Positions 34,099-41,879 of a DNA stretch of 50,743 bases are shown one piece after another (within the stretch, counting starts at the first letter, position 1; each line of letters opens with the position of its first letter). This stretch comes from Prevotella sp. (GTDB lineage: Bacteria; Bacteroidota; Bacteroidia; Bacteroidales; Dysgonomonadaceae): the NCBI GenBank assembly GCA_031273295.1, contig JAISSD010000287.1:1-50743 (forward strand), in the 5' to 3' direction. The notes beneath the pieces were generated by a model. The model had not been told where the DNA came from. It was given only the letters and a program-made list of their open reading frames with translations, and made no database searches. A program made the position numbers and the translations under genes.

Positions 34099-35124
34099 AT
34101 GAAAATTTTGTTCATATGTGGTAGTTATCCTCCAGAGAAATGTTCTAATGCCGATACATCTGCTATTATGGTAGATATTCTGAATAAAAAGGGACTTGAT
34201 GTTGAAGTCATGAGCAATATTGATTGGAAACTCTCCAATTGGAGGAATATCCGAAAAATAATAAAAAAAAGCCAAGCTGATATAATATATATACAGTATC
34301 CAGGTATGGGATATAAATTTAGCATAACACCCCAGATTCTTTCGTTTTTGAACCGCAGACGAGTAATAGTAACATTACACGAGGTTAGTCAGCTACATAT
34401 AATTAGGAAGTTATCACTTCTTCCATTCTCGTTTTGTAAAAGAATTATGTTCACGAATAATTTTGAAAGAAATTATTTTCATAAAATTTATGCTTGGACA
34501 AAGCAAAACAAAACAGGTAAAATACCTATTGGGTCAAATATATCTACATATTTGGATTTGCCATTAAAAGATAGAAATCGTAATCAAATAGTCTATTTCG
34601 GACAAATCAGGCCTAAAAAAGGAATAGAAGAAATTATAGAATTAGCAAAACTAATAAAGAAAAATGATCTGAATTACACCGTTATTATAATGGGAAGAAC
34701 ATATGAAAAATTTTATGATTTTTATCAGGAAATGCTAGCGCTAACCGAAGATACAAATATCAGTTGGTTAATAGATGTTAGTGAAAAAAGAGTTTCCGAG
34801 ATTCTAGGCTCAAATGTTATTGCTTATCTTCCTTTTCCTGATGGCGCTTCTGAAAGGAGAGGTTCTTTGTTTGCCGCCTTATCTCATCACATGATTGTAT
34901 TTACGACAAAAGGAGGCCAATCCCTACAAGAAATGAATAATTGTGTGACATATATAAATACCCCTGTTGACTTTTTTAATTATTTAATCCAAGATTATAA
35001 TATAAACACATTGATGACTGACGAAAAAAATAAAAATTCAAATATTAATGCGTTTATGAATCAATATAGCTGGGATGTTATAATGAATCAATATATTGAG
35101 GAATTCAAAAAAGTACGTCAATAA
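34099..35124 (+). CDS. Family 4-type glycosyltransferase
   Basis: This 341-residue GT-B protein begins KILFICGSYPPEKCSNADTSAIMVDILNKKGLDVEVMS. The C-terminal half has QIVYFGQIRPKKGIEEIIELAKLI, YTVIIMGRTYEKFYDFY, ISWLIDVSEKRVSEILGSNVIAYLPFPDGASERRGSLFAALSHHMIVFTTKGG, in which ERRGSL takes the place of the usual EGFGxxxxE donor-binding motif. The donor sugar is unknown. The next gene follows 6 nt later on the same strand. Confidence 0.88.
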   Translation: MKILFICGSYPPEKCSNADTSAIMVDILNKKGLDVEVMSNIDWKLSNWRNIRKIIKKSQADIIYIQYPGMGYKFSITPQILSFLNRRRVIVTLHEVSQLHIIRKLSLLPFSFCKRIMFTNNFERNYFHKIYAWTKQNKTGKIPIGSNISTYLDLPLKDRNRNQIVYFGQIRPKKGIEEIIELAKLIKKNDLNYTVIIMGRTYEKFYDFYQEMLALTEDTNISWLIDVSEKRVSEILGSNVIAYLPFPDGASERRGSLFAALSHHMIVFTTKGGQSLQEMNNCVTYINTPVDFFNYLIQDYNINTLMTDEKNKNSNINAFMNQYSWDVIMNQYIEEFKKVRQ

Positions 35125-35130
35125 AATTCT

Positions 35131-36267
35131 ATGAAAATGAAAATCGCCATAGTACACGATGAATTGGTTCGTAGAGGAGGAGCAGAACAATTTACTTTGA
35201 TATTACATAAAGCCTTTCCCGAAGCTCCAATATATACAAGCACATATAATATAAAAAAAACATATGAGGCCTTTGCGTCTACAAACATACGTTCTACTTG
35301 GTTAACTAACATTGCCAAAAATGAGAAGATGCTGAAAAGGTTATTCTTCCCGTTTGGCATTTTGGCAATGAAAAGTCATTATTTGGAAAATTATGATATT
35401 GTTTTAATGTCAACTACAACAAGCGCTAAATATGTCAGAGTAAAACCGGGAACTTTGATAATCGCTTATTGTCATTATCCATTTCGTTTACTATGGTTTC
35501 CCGATAGCTATATTCAAGGAACAAAGATTAGAAGTATAAAGAGTATTCTTCTTAAAATTCTGATTGGAATTTTCAAGAAAATGGATTACAAAGCAGCAAA
35601 GAAGATTGATGAGTTTATCACAAATACGCCGGAAATAGCCAGGATTATAAATACATGTTATGAGCCAAAAAATCCGGTCTCAGTAATGTATTCTTCTATT
35701 TCCTGTTCTAATTTTTACGTAGAATCCAATCCGACAGAAGATTATTATTTGTTGATATCAAGAGTCGAACCATACAAAAAAGTTGATATTGCAATAGACG
35801 CATTTAATAAAATGCCCAATAAAAAACTGATTATAGCAGGAAAAGGTTCCCGGAAAGAACATTATCAAAAAACAGCAAATTCGAATATCGAGTTTAGAGA
35901 AAATTTGTCGAAAGAAGAAGTTGCGAAGTTATATGCAAATTGTAAAGCATTTATTTTTCCTCAACAAGAAGATTACGGGCTTACTCCTATTGAAGCAAAT
36001 GCATCGGGAAGACCGGTTGTTGCATATGGAAGAGGCGGGATCACTTACACAACAATTCCATATACATCCGACAGCAAAAATTCAACAGCTATATATTTTG
36101 AAGAACAAACCCCGGAATGTTTAATAAAAGCTATTGAATTAGTAGAAACTCTGGAATTTGATCCCGTTTTTATAAGAAAACATGCCGAAAAATTTGATGA
36201 AAGTTTTTTTATAGAAAATATTCGTAATTTTGTGAATGAAAAATTTAATAAGTGGAATAAACAATAA
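35131..36267 (+). CDS. Family 4 glycosyltransferase (WbaZ-like)
   Basis: This 378-residue GT-B enzyme has the opening KIAIVHDELVRRGGAEQFTLILHKAFPEAPIYTSTYN, typical of the WbaZ/mannosyltransferase-like subgroup. MSTTTSAKYV and AYCHYPFRLLWFPDSY (about 110-125) follow. LLISRVEPYKKVDIAIDAFNKM and KLIIAGKGSRKEHYQ are in the nucleotide-binding half, with FIFPQQEDYGLTPIEANASGRPVVAYGRGG (about 272-301) holding the donor-binding EDYGxxxxE motif. It probably transfers mannose or a related sugar; specificity is inferred only by resemblance. Confidence 0.9.
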   Translation: MKMKIAIVHDELVRRGGAEQFTLILHKAFPEAPIYTSTYNIKKTYEAFASTNIRSTWLTNIAKNEKMLKRLFFPFGILAMKSHYLENYDIVLMSTTTSAKYVRVKPGTLIIAYCHYPFRLLWFPDSYIQGTKIRSIKSILLKILIGIFKKMDYKAAKKIDEFITNTPEIARIINTCYEPKNPVSVMYSSISCSNFYVESNPTEDYYLLISRVEPYKKVDIAIDAFNKMPNKKLIIAGKGSRKEHYQKTANSNIEFRENLSKEEVAKLYANCKAFIFPQQEDYGLTPIEANASGRPVVAYGRGGITYTTIPYTSDSKNSTAIYFEEQTPECLIKAIELVETLEFDPVFIRKHAEKFDESFFIENIRNFVNEKFNKWNKQ

Positions 36268-36272
36268 CGATT

Positions 36273-36863
36273 ATGCTTTACAATATAATTAAAACACAAA
36301 TTCAATCTTCTATTGTTACAAAACAAGCGATTTTGTCTGATGAGACATTATTATCAGATATAGAAAAAGCCGCAAAGACAGTGATCGACGCATATAGAAA
36401 CAATAAAAAAACATTATTAGCCGGTAATGGAGGAAGTGCTGCCGACGCTCAACATATTGCCGGTGAATTTGTAAGTCGCTTTTATTTCGACCGACCGGGA
36501 TTGCCGTCAATAGCGCTAAGCACAGATACTTCTATTCTTACTGCCATAGGCAATGATTACGGATACGAAAAATTATTTTCACGACAAGTTCAGGCACAGG
36601 GTCAAGAAGGGGATGTCTTTATTGGAATATCCACATCGGGAAATTCTCCAAATATTCTTTTAGCAATTGAAGAATGCAAGAAAAAAGGAATATATACTAT
36701 TGGCCTTACAGGACAAACCGGAGGAAAGATGGTCGATATTTGTGATCTTACAATTAGAATACCATCAACAGAAACTCCCAGAATTCAGGAATCGCATATA
36801 TTAACCGGACATATTATATGCTGTATCGTTGAAGATGTAATTTTTAACCATTTAAAGCCCTGA
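36273..36863 (+). CDS. gmhA: Phosphoheptose isomerase, copy 2
   Basis: This 196-residue SIS-domain enzyme shares almost all motifs with the copy at 16356: LLAGNGGSAADAQHIAGEFVSRFYFDRPGLP, ALSTDTSILTAIGNDYG, FIGISTSGNSPNI and PRIQESHILTGHIICCIVED. Long stretches of DNA are also the same. It precedes the heptose kinase gene by 9 nt and lies inside the polysaccharide operon, which suggests that the operon's glycan contains a heptose made through the GDP-D-glycero-D-manno-heptose route. The intact motifs give no reason to think it inactive. Confidence 0.95.
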   Translation: MLYNIIKTQIQSSIVTKQAILSDETLLSDIEKAAKTVIDAYRNNKKTLLAGNGGSAADAQHIAGEFVSRFYFDRPGLPSIALSTDTSILTAIGNDYGYEKLFSRQVQAQGQEGDVFIGISTSGNSPNILLAIEECKKKGIYTIGLTGQTGGKMVDICDLTIRIPSTETPRIQESHILTGHIICCIVEDVIFNHLKP

Positions 36864-36872
36864 AAACAAGCT

Positions 36873-37910
36873 ATGATTATACGGTCCAAAGCTCCTTTGC
36901 GCCTCGGATTGGCGGGAGGAGGAAGTGATGTTTCGCCTTACAGTGAGGAATATGGCGGTTCCATATTAAATGCTACTATAAGTTTATACGCTTATTGTAC
37001 AATAGAAGAAACAGATGATCGTTTGATTTCCCTTAATGCGCCTGATATAGGCAAATCAATAGATTACCCTGTTTGTGAAACGCTGCCTATTGACGATAAT
37101 TTAGATTTACATAAAGCAGTGTATAACCGCATTGTAAAAGATTATAAAATATCGCCAAGGTCTTTTTCTATCACTACCTATTCCGATGCACCTCCGGGAA
37201 GCGGGTTAGGGTCTTCTTCTACTATGGTTGTTTCCATAATTAAAGCTTTCGCAGAATGGCTGAATTTGCCACTTGGAGAATACGAAATAGCCAGATTAGC
37301 CTACGAAATAGAAAGAATTGATTTGCAATTGAGCGGAGGCAAGCAAGATCAGTATGCTGCAACATTTGGCGGATTTAATTTTATGGAATTCAGAAAGGAT
37401 GATCAGGTTATTGTAAATCCGCTGAGAATCAAACAATGGATAATCGATGAGTTAGAGGCTTCAATCATACTCTATTACACAGGAGCTTCCAGAGAATCGG
37501 CAAAGATCATAGATGAACAAAAGAAAAACACTTTATACGGGAACATAGAGGCTATTGAAGCCATGCACCGAATAAAGCAAAGTTCTCTGGATATGAAAGA
37601 GGCAATACTGAAAGGAAACATCCTTGAATTTTCCAATATACTTGGAAAAGCCTGGAACGACAAGAAAAAAATGGCATCATCAATATCAAATAACCGTATT
37701 GACGAAATATTCAAAGCGGCAGTAGGTGCCGGAGCTTTAACCGGTAAAATATCCGGAGCTGGAGGCGGTGGATTCATTATATTTGTTGTGGATCCAAAAA
37801 AGCGGGTAGGAGTAATTAATGCGTTGAGTTTACTGAATGGGCGAGTTGTTGATTTTCAATTTAGTAAAGGAGGTTGCCATAGTTGGAAAATTTACAATAG
37901 TTTATCTTAA
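36873..37910 (+). CDS. hddA: D-glycero-D-manno-heptose 7-phosphate kinase
   Basis: This 345-residue GHMP kinase phosphorylates heptose 7-phosphate to the 1,7-bisphosphate. It starts [36 protein letters not shown], the HddA signature, and has the ATP-binding [17 protein letters not shown] (about 107-123), [27 protein letters not shown] (about 149-175) and the C-terminal [19 protein letters not shown] (about 287-305). It is the last gene of the continuous operon. The next steps (GmhB phosphatase and HddC guanylyltransferase) are not encoded in this window. Confidence 0.94.
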   Translation: MIIRSKAPLRLGLAGGGSDVSPYSEEYGGSILNATISLYAYCTIEETDDRLISLNAPDIGKSIDYPVCETLPIDDNLDLHKAVYNRIVKDYKISPRSFSITTYSDAPPGSGLGSSSTMVVSIIKAFAEWLNLPLGEYEIARLAYEIERIDLQLSGGKQDQYAATFGGFNFMEFRKDDQVIVNPLRIKQWIIDELEASIILYYTGASRESAKIIDEQKKNTLYGNIEAIEAMHRIKQSSLDMKEAILKGNILEFSNILGKAWNDKKKMASSISNNRIDEIFKAAVGAGALTGKISGAGGGGFIIFVVDPKKRVGVINALSLLNGRVVDFQFSKGGCHSWKIYNSLS

Positions 37911-38526
37911 AACATCCCGCCACCTCCAAATCCGAAACCTATCTCTCCCTCCTACTCCAACCAGAGGCGCAGGTGCTCATAGGATGAATAAGCTAAAAAA
38001 ACGGCATGGCTGAACATGGCTACCAATTCGGGGTTTACAGGTTTTCGTGCAAATTTTTCCGTTTGGTTTTTAAATCCATCATTGGCCGGCCAATGAAGTG
38101 GGCGTTAAAAGCGTTTTTGGTTCCCCCTGTCCTTTCGGATTTAACCGCACTGCGTTCCGTTGACAGTTAACTGTAATCCGTTTATTTTTTTGTCGTTTCA
38201 CGCCATTTTCAATTTTTAATTCCACACAGTAAAAAAGAAGATAAAAAAACCTTTAAAGCGCCTGCTTTCCCCATGTATCAAACGATAAGGCGGACGGGAT
38301 AGCACAAAAAAGATATCCGCTTGTGCAGACTTTTTAGAGTCAAAATGTTTGATTCCCATCCAAAATTACGACAATTGAATATAAAAAGGCGGAAATATGC
38401 AACAATTCATTCAATTGGAATCAATATATCCGCGACAAATATAATAAAGCCGTATACGGCAAACAACAAAAATAAAGAGATGAGTAAATCCCTCTATTCT
38501 TGTTACATTCTTAATTCATTGGGAAG
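37911..38526. repeat. Repeat-rich gap after hddA
   Basis: The 50 bp after the hddA stop ('catcccgccacctccaaat' and on) recur after the acyltransferase gene at 41088-41140. A perfect 16-bp palindrome CATTGGCCGGCCAATG lies at 38080-38095 and ACAGTTAACTGT at 38163-38174. The segment 38213-38404 is the first of three copies of a longer repeat (others at 39629-39810 and 41582-41679). An open frame at 38321-38530 reads through that repeat and is not conserved between copies. Confidence 0.7.
38213..38404 (+). repeat. About 190-bp dispersed repeat, copy 1
   Basis: It is shared with 39629-39810 (nearly full length) and 41582-41679 (right half). Conserved landmarks are 'ccgcttgt', 'tttttagagtcaaaatgttt', 'gacaattgaatataaaaagg' and 'atatgcaaca'. 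Frames are broken between copies, so it is non-coding. Confidence 0.8.
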
Positions 38527-38649
38527 TTAAGAATTAACAGGCCAATTACCATTGCAAATATAGTAACCGGAACCGCCAACAGAAGTGACAACAAGTGCAT
38601 TATCTGCATTTGACCGAATAGAACCACCTTCAATACGAATACTTGTCAT
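38527..38649 (-). CDS. Candidate 40-residue peptide downstream of the LytTR gene
   Basis: This short minus-strand frame codes for 40 residues, starting MTSIRIEGGSIRSNADNALV and ending YYICNGNWPVNS. It has an ATG start, no signal peptide, a glycine-serine-rich middle and one cysteine. It lies 151 nt downstream of the LytTR regulator gene on the same strand. I do not recognise a family. It could be a small secreted or signalling peptide tied to the regulator, or the surviving tail of a beta-helical protein. Confidence 0.4.
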   Translation of the reverse strand: MTSIRIEGGSIRSNADNALVVTSVGGSGYYICNGNWPVNS

Positions 38650-38800
38650 AATAAATATAATTTTTATTTTTCCGCCTACTCTTCCCGGTTTTCGGCTACT
38701 CCGTTTTGTGAATTAATCACGATGCAAGGTACGACGGAACAGCTGGGCGTAAAAATACAGTTTCCGAATGACAAGTTTTGTTTCCCAACAACTATTTATT

Positions 38801-39253
38801 CTACGGATATATCATTTGCAACGCAACAATTTTGTGTTTCCTCCCCACCGGCAGGCGGTTATTGTCATTCAACAGAACATACCCGCTTGTGATGCGTTTT
38901 ATGAAATCCTTGTTTACTGCATAGGTGTTATGGATGCGGACAAGCGTGTCGGTGTAATAGTTTTCGAGGAAATATCCCATTGGTTTGCTTTGAGTGATGT
39001 TGCTGCCGTCACAAAGGTAAAATATGCAATAGGTACGGTCTGCTTTGATGTATCTGATTTTACCGGCGGGAATTATTTTGCGATTATATGATTGGTAATA
39101 GGCTGCCAGATTCTGGTAATGGCTTCTTGTTTCGCGGTAAACGCCCAGCAGTTTCAGGTGTTCAATGATGGCGGCAAGTGGCAAATACATTTCTATGGTA
39201 ATTGACTCGTCGCTCTGTTTCAAGCGGATTTCTGTCGGTGATTTATCCTTCAT
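38801..39253 (-). CDS. LytTR-domain DNA-binding protein
   Basis: This 150-residue protein has a C-terminal LytTR DNA-binding domain (about 55-148). KIRYIKADRTYCIFYLCDGSNITQSKPMGYFLENY matches the opening of the domain, followed by LVRIHNTYAVNKDFIKRI and YVLLNDNNRLPVGRKHK, where the usual 'f.RiHrSyiVN...I' and 'lPvsR' patterns are plain. There is no receiver domain; the N-terminal 50 residues are a helical extension of unknown role. It is isolated in repeat-rich DNA with a candidate peptide gene downstream. Targets are unknown. Confidence 0.88.
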   Translation of the reverse strand: MKDKSPTEIRLKQSDESITIEMYLPLAAIIEHLKLLGVYRETRSHYQNLAAYYQSYNRKIIPAGKIRYIKADRTYCIFYLCDGSNITQSKPMGYFLENYYTDTLVRIHNTYAVNKDFIKRITSGYVLLNDNNRLPVGRKHKIVALQMIYP

Positions 39254-39401
39254 ACGGTACTATCTTTTCGTTAATAATTATTTTTTTTATTTCGTTCAAT
39301 TATTTTTAAAAAAGCGCACTGCCGTTATATTTCGGATAAATTATTTCCTGATGACCATAATATTTCCCCAATAACACGTTTTTATGTATTTCAATGTAGA
39401 A

Positions 39402-39434
39402 AACGGCGCATCGCGTTCAACGAAATGCGCCGTT
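39402..39434. other. Perfect 10-bp GC-rich hairpin
   Basis: AACGGCGCAT (39402-39411) pairs with ATGCGCCGTT (39425-39434) around a 13-nt loop. Read on the minus strand the stem is followed by TTTTC, as in a weak terminator, yet no minus-strand gene ends here. It may be a relic of a lost gene or part of a small RNA. Confidence 0.6.
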
Positions 39435-39628
39435 CTTCAATTGTGCCTACGGAGGTCTTTTAAATTTCTGTAATTACACAGGTACAAAAAAATCTTGACA
39501 GATTATTATACATTATAAAAACGACGATTACATTTGCATTATGGAAGAAATGAATTGAAAATCGGCAGAGTCAAAATCGACATAGTCAAATGTCTGTTCG
39601 ACGTATCAAATGCACCCAATGCAGGGAA

Positions 39629-39810
39629 TTTTTAATTCCACGCAGTAAAAAAAGAACCTTCAAAGCGCCAGCTTTCTCCATATATCAAACGATAAAGGCG
39701 GACGGAATAGTACAAAAAATATCCGCTTGTGCAAGCTTTTTAGAGTCAAAATGTTTGATTCCTATTCCAAATTCCGACAATTGAATATAAAAAGGCGAAA
39801 ATATGCAACA
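39629..39810 (+). repeat. About 190-bp dispersed repeat, copy 2
   Basis: This is nearly full length compared with copy 1 at 38213-38404 and shares all of its landmarks. Small indels between the copies break any common reading frame. Confidence 0.8.
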
Positions 39811-40099
39811 GCCAACTCAATCGAAATCCATATCTTCGTAGGAAATAAAAATCTCATACGGGAAGAAAAATATCTACCGGTGCAGGCTTAAAGCCAAAGG
39901 ACAATGCGAACAGGAAAAGCAGAAAGACAAAGCTTATAGGGATTTGTTTTCTGCTGCTGTTTCCAAAGTTCGACAACCGATAACCTCATTCTTCAACCCG
40001 TTGAATGAACATACTGTTTATGCAACGGGTAAAATTGCCGTTGCGTTTATTCACCTGATTTTTTAAATGCTGATTCGCTTTAATAATAAAACAAGACAA

Positions 40100-41089
40100 A
40101 TGATAATTGAAAAACAACGTTGTTTATGGATTGATACAGCAAAAGGTATTGGAATAATATTAGTTGTATACGGACATGTTCTAAGAGGGCTTCACAGTTC
40201 GTCAATCCCGTTAAACAAAGGCTTCTTTGAAATTAGTGACGCTTTTGTATATAGTTTTCATATGCCATTGTTTTTTGTTCTTTCAGGATTATTCTTCAAA
40301 AAAAGTCTCGACAAATATACTCCTAAAGGATTATTTATTGAAAAAATCAAAACCATCTTTTATCCTTTTTTAATCTGGTCAATAGTCCAAACGGGAATAA
40401 AAATTGTGTTATCTCAATATACAAATGAGCAAATAGGCCTTGACAGTCTTATAACGTGTATTTTTATCCCCGAGTCTCAGTTTTGGTTTCTATACGCATT
40501 GTTTTTTATCAATATAATCAATATTTTTTTTCATGAGATTTTTAAAAAGAAATGGTTAATTATATCTTTAATAACAGGTTTTCTTTATTATGAATATCCA
40601 ATTAACTTATCTGTATTCTCAGATACGTTTAAATATCTAATATTTTTTAATCTGGGAATATTTCTTTCCGACACACTTTTTGAAGGTGGTTTATTGTCAA
40701 AATATTCAAAATTGCAGTATTTCATGCTAGCATTTTTACTCTTTACAGGTATCGAATATTTTTATATAATGCAATCTCTAAATGTTTTGGATAATTTTTT
40801 ATTGCCGGCAATATCAGGTATAACAATTATAATTCTAATGTCGTATATCATCAGTAAAAAGACATTTTTTGAAATTTTCAACCAGTTAGGAAAATATTCA
40901 ATGGAAATATATATATTGCATAGACTGGTTTTTTCCGGCACAAGAATAATTCTCTTTAGATTTTTAAGTATAGAAAATATATTTATTCATATCACATTGG
41001 GTACGTTACTAGGTGTAATAATTCCTTTTGTTATAACGTGGAAACTCCGAAATGTAACATCTTATAACAGATTATTCAGATTAAACTAA
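40100..41089 (+). CDS. Acyltransferase 3 family membrane protein (O-acetyltransferase)
   Basis: This 329-residue integral membrane protein of the AT3/OafA family acylates extracytoplasmic sugars. The opening RCLWIDTAKGIGIILVVYGHVLRGL has the active-site histidine. AFVYSFHMPLFFVLSGLFFKKS (about 41-62) has the second conserved histidine and the FxxSG motif. FYPFLIWSIVQTG and about ten membrane helices follow. I start at ATG 40100; an ATG at 40067 adds eleven residues not usual in the family. It probably decorates the polysaccharide from the nearby operon, though it is separated from it by 2 kb. Confidence 0.9.
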   Translation: MIIEKQRCLWIDTAKGIGIILVVYGHVLRGLHSSSIPLNKGFFEISDAFVYSFHMPLFFVLSGLFFKKSLDKYTPKGLFIEKIKTIFYPFLIWSIVQTGIKIVLSQYTNEQIGLDSLITCIFIPESQFWFLYALFFINIINIFFHEIFKKKWLIISLITGFLYYEYPINLSVFSDTFKYLIFFNLGIFLSDTLFEGGLLSKYSKLQYFMLAFLLFTGIEYFYIMQSLNVLDNFLLPAISGITIIILMSYIISKKTFFEIFNQLGKYSMEIYILHRLVFSGTRIILFRFLSIENIFIHITLGTLLGVIIPFVITWKLRNVTSYNRLFRLN

Positions 41090-41379
41090 AATATCCCGCC
41101 ACCTCCAAATCCGGAATACCTCCCTCCTACCCCAACTAAAAGCGTTAACGGGCAGGCAGGTACAAATCAAACCTATGTTTGAACAATCTTTTATTGCCCG
41201 ATTCATTTTTTTATCGTAGATTTGGCCAAAGGTAAATGAACCGTGAAAATTTAAACTTTGCGAACTCTGCGGTTACAAAAAAATGATTTAAACGCAGAGA
41301 AGGCGCAGAGTACGCAAAGAAAAAGAAGAGTATAACAATGGTATGACAACAATCTTTATAGAAGGATTGTTGATTAATT
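41090..41379. repeat. Repeats after the AT3 gene
   Basis: The first 50 bp repeat the DNA found just after hddA (37911-37960). At 41240-41330 a block of 'aaactttgcgaactctgcgg' and 'acgcagagaaggcgcagagt' repeats resembles that at 7110-7200. There is no gene. Confidence 0.7.
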
Positions 41380-41581
41380 TTAACTATTCAAGTAGCAAAA
41401 CGAATTGATTTACAAATATTTATCTCGATTCATATTTTTATATTTAATGCAGACGAGAATTATAAACTGCATATTATCAATGAATTATAAAATTAACGTT
41501 CAAATATGACTGATTTTTCTTGATATGATATCTAATTGATTATTTGGCATTTATGCTTATCCAAAGTACCCGGGTAGTTAC
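41380..41581 (+). mobile_element. MITE-like 202-bp element, copy 1
   Basis: This is nearly identical to 45745-45946 along its full length. Its ends form an imperfect terminal inverted repeat (TTAACTATTCAAGTA left; right end complementary to GTAACTACCCGGGTA). It codes for no protein. No target-site duplication flanks it (left 'attaattt', right 'caaaaaat'), so this copy has been involved in a rearrangement. Its right end abuts the half copy of the 190-bp repeat. Confidence 0.75.
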
Positions 41582-41679
41582 CAAAAAATATCCGCTTGTA
41601 CAGGCTTTTTAGAGTCAAAATGTTTGATTCCTATTCCAAATTCCGACAATTGAATATAAAAAGGCGGAAATATGCAACA
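41582..41679 (+). repeat. Right half of the 190-bp dispersed repeat, copy 3
   Basis: It matches the right halves of the copies at 38213 and 39629. The left half is missing and is replaced by the MITE-like element, which points to recombination at this junction. Confidence 0.8.
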
Positions 41680-41756
41680 TCTCATTCGGGCAGAATCAAT
41701 ATATTTGTTGTGCTTAGCGATCAATAGCGAAATTTGTGTTTTCAAAGGCTCTATCT

Positions 41757-41879
41757 ATGTTTACAGATTCATTTGTCCAACGAAAATATAAATCATTTGA
41801 AGTCGGTGACATGATAGATTTTCATATTGTTGAAACGATTATGCAGCTAAAATCAGGAAATAAAATATTATTATTATGA
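41757..41879 (+). pseudogene. Candidate C-terminal remnant of a Gfo/Idh/MocA oxidoreductase
   Basis: This 40-codon frame reads FEVGDMIDFHIVETIMQLKS, then GNKILLL. It resembles the last helix and strand of Gfo/Idh/MocA oxidoreductases (F.dG......i..i..S...g..i.l). Its TGA overlaps the ATG of the aminotransferase gene (ATGA), as between genes of a tight operon. Upstream the frame soon meets a stop and then repeat DNA. I infer that a larger gene heading this module lost its 5' part. The identification rests on a short match. Confidence 0.4.

Larger units (their letters stand above)
39254..40099. other. Repeat-rich gap upstream of the AT3 acyltransferase
   Basis: It contains a strong hairpin (39402-39434), a -7-like TACATTTG at 39529-39536, and the second copy of the 190-bp repeat (39629-39810). 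An open frame at 39590-39784 runs through the repeat and is not kept in the other copies, so I do not call a gene. Confidence 0.6.

Noticed and set aside
38321-39784. Small frames at 38321-38530 and 39590-39784
   Set aside because: Both lie on copies of the 190-bp repeat, but in different frames and with stops in the other copies, so coding is unlikely.
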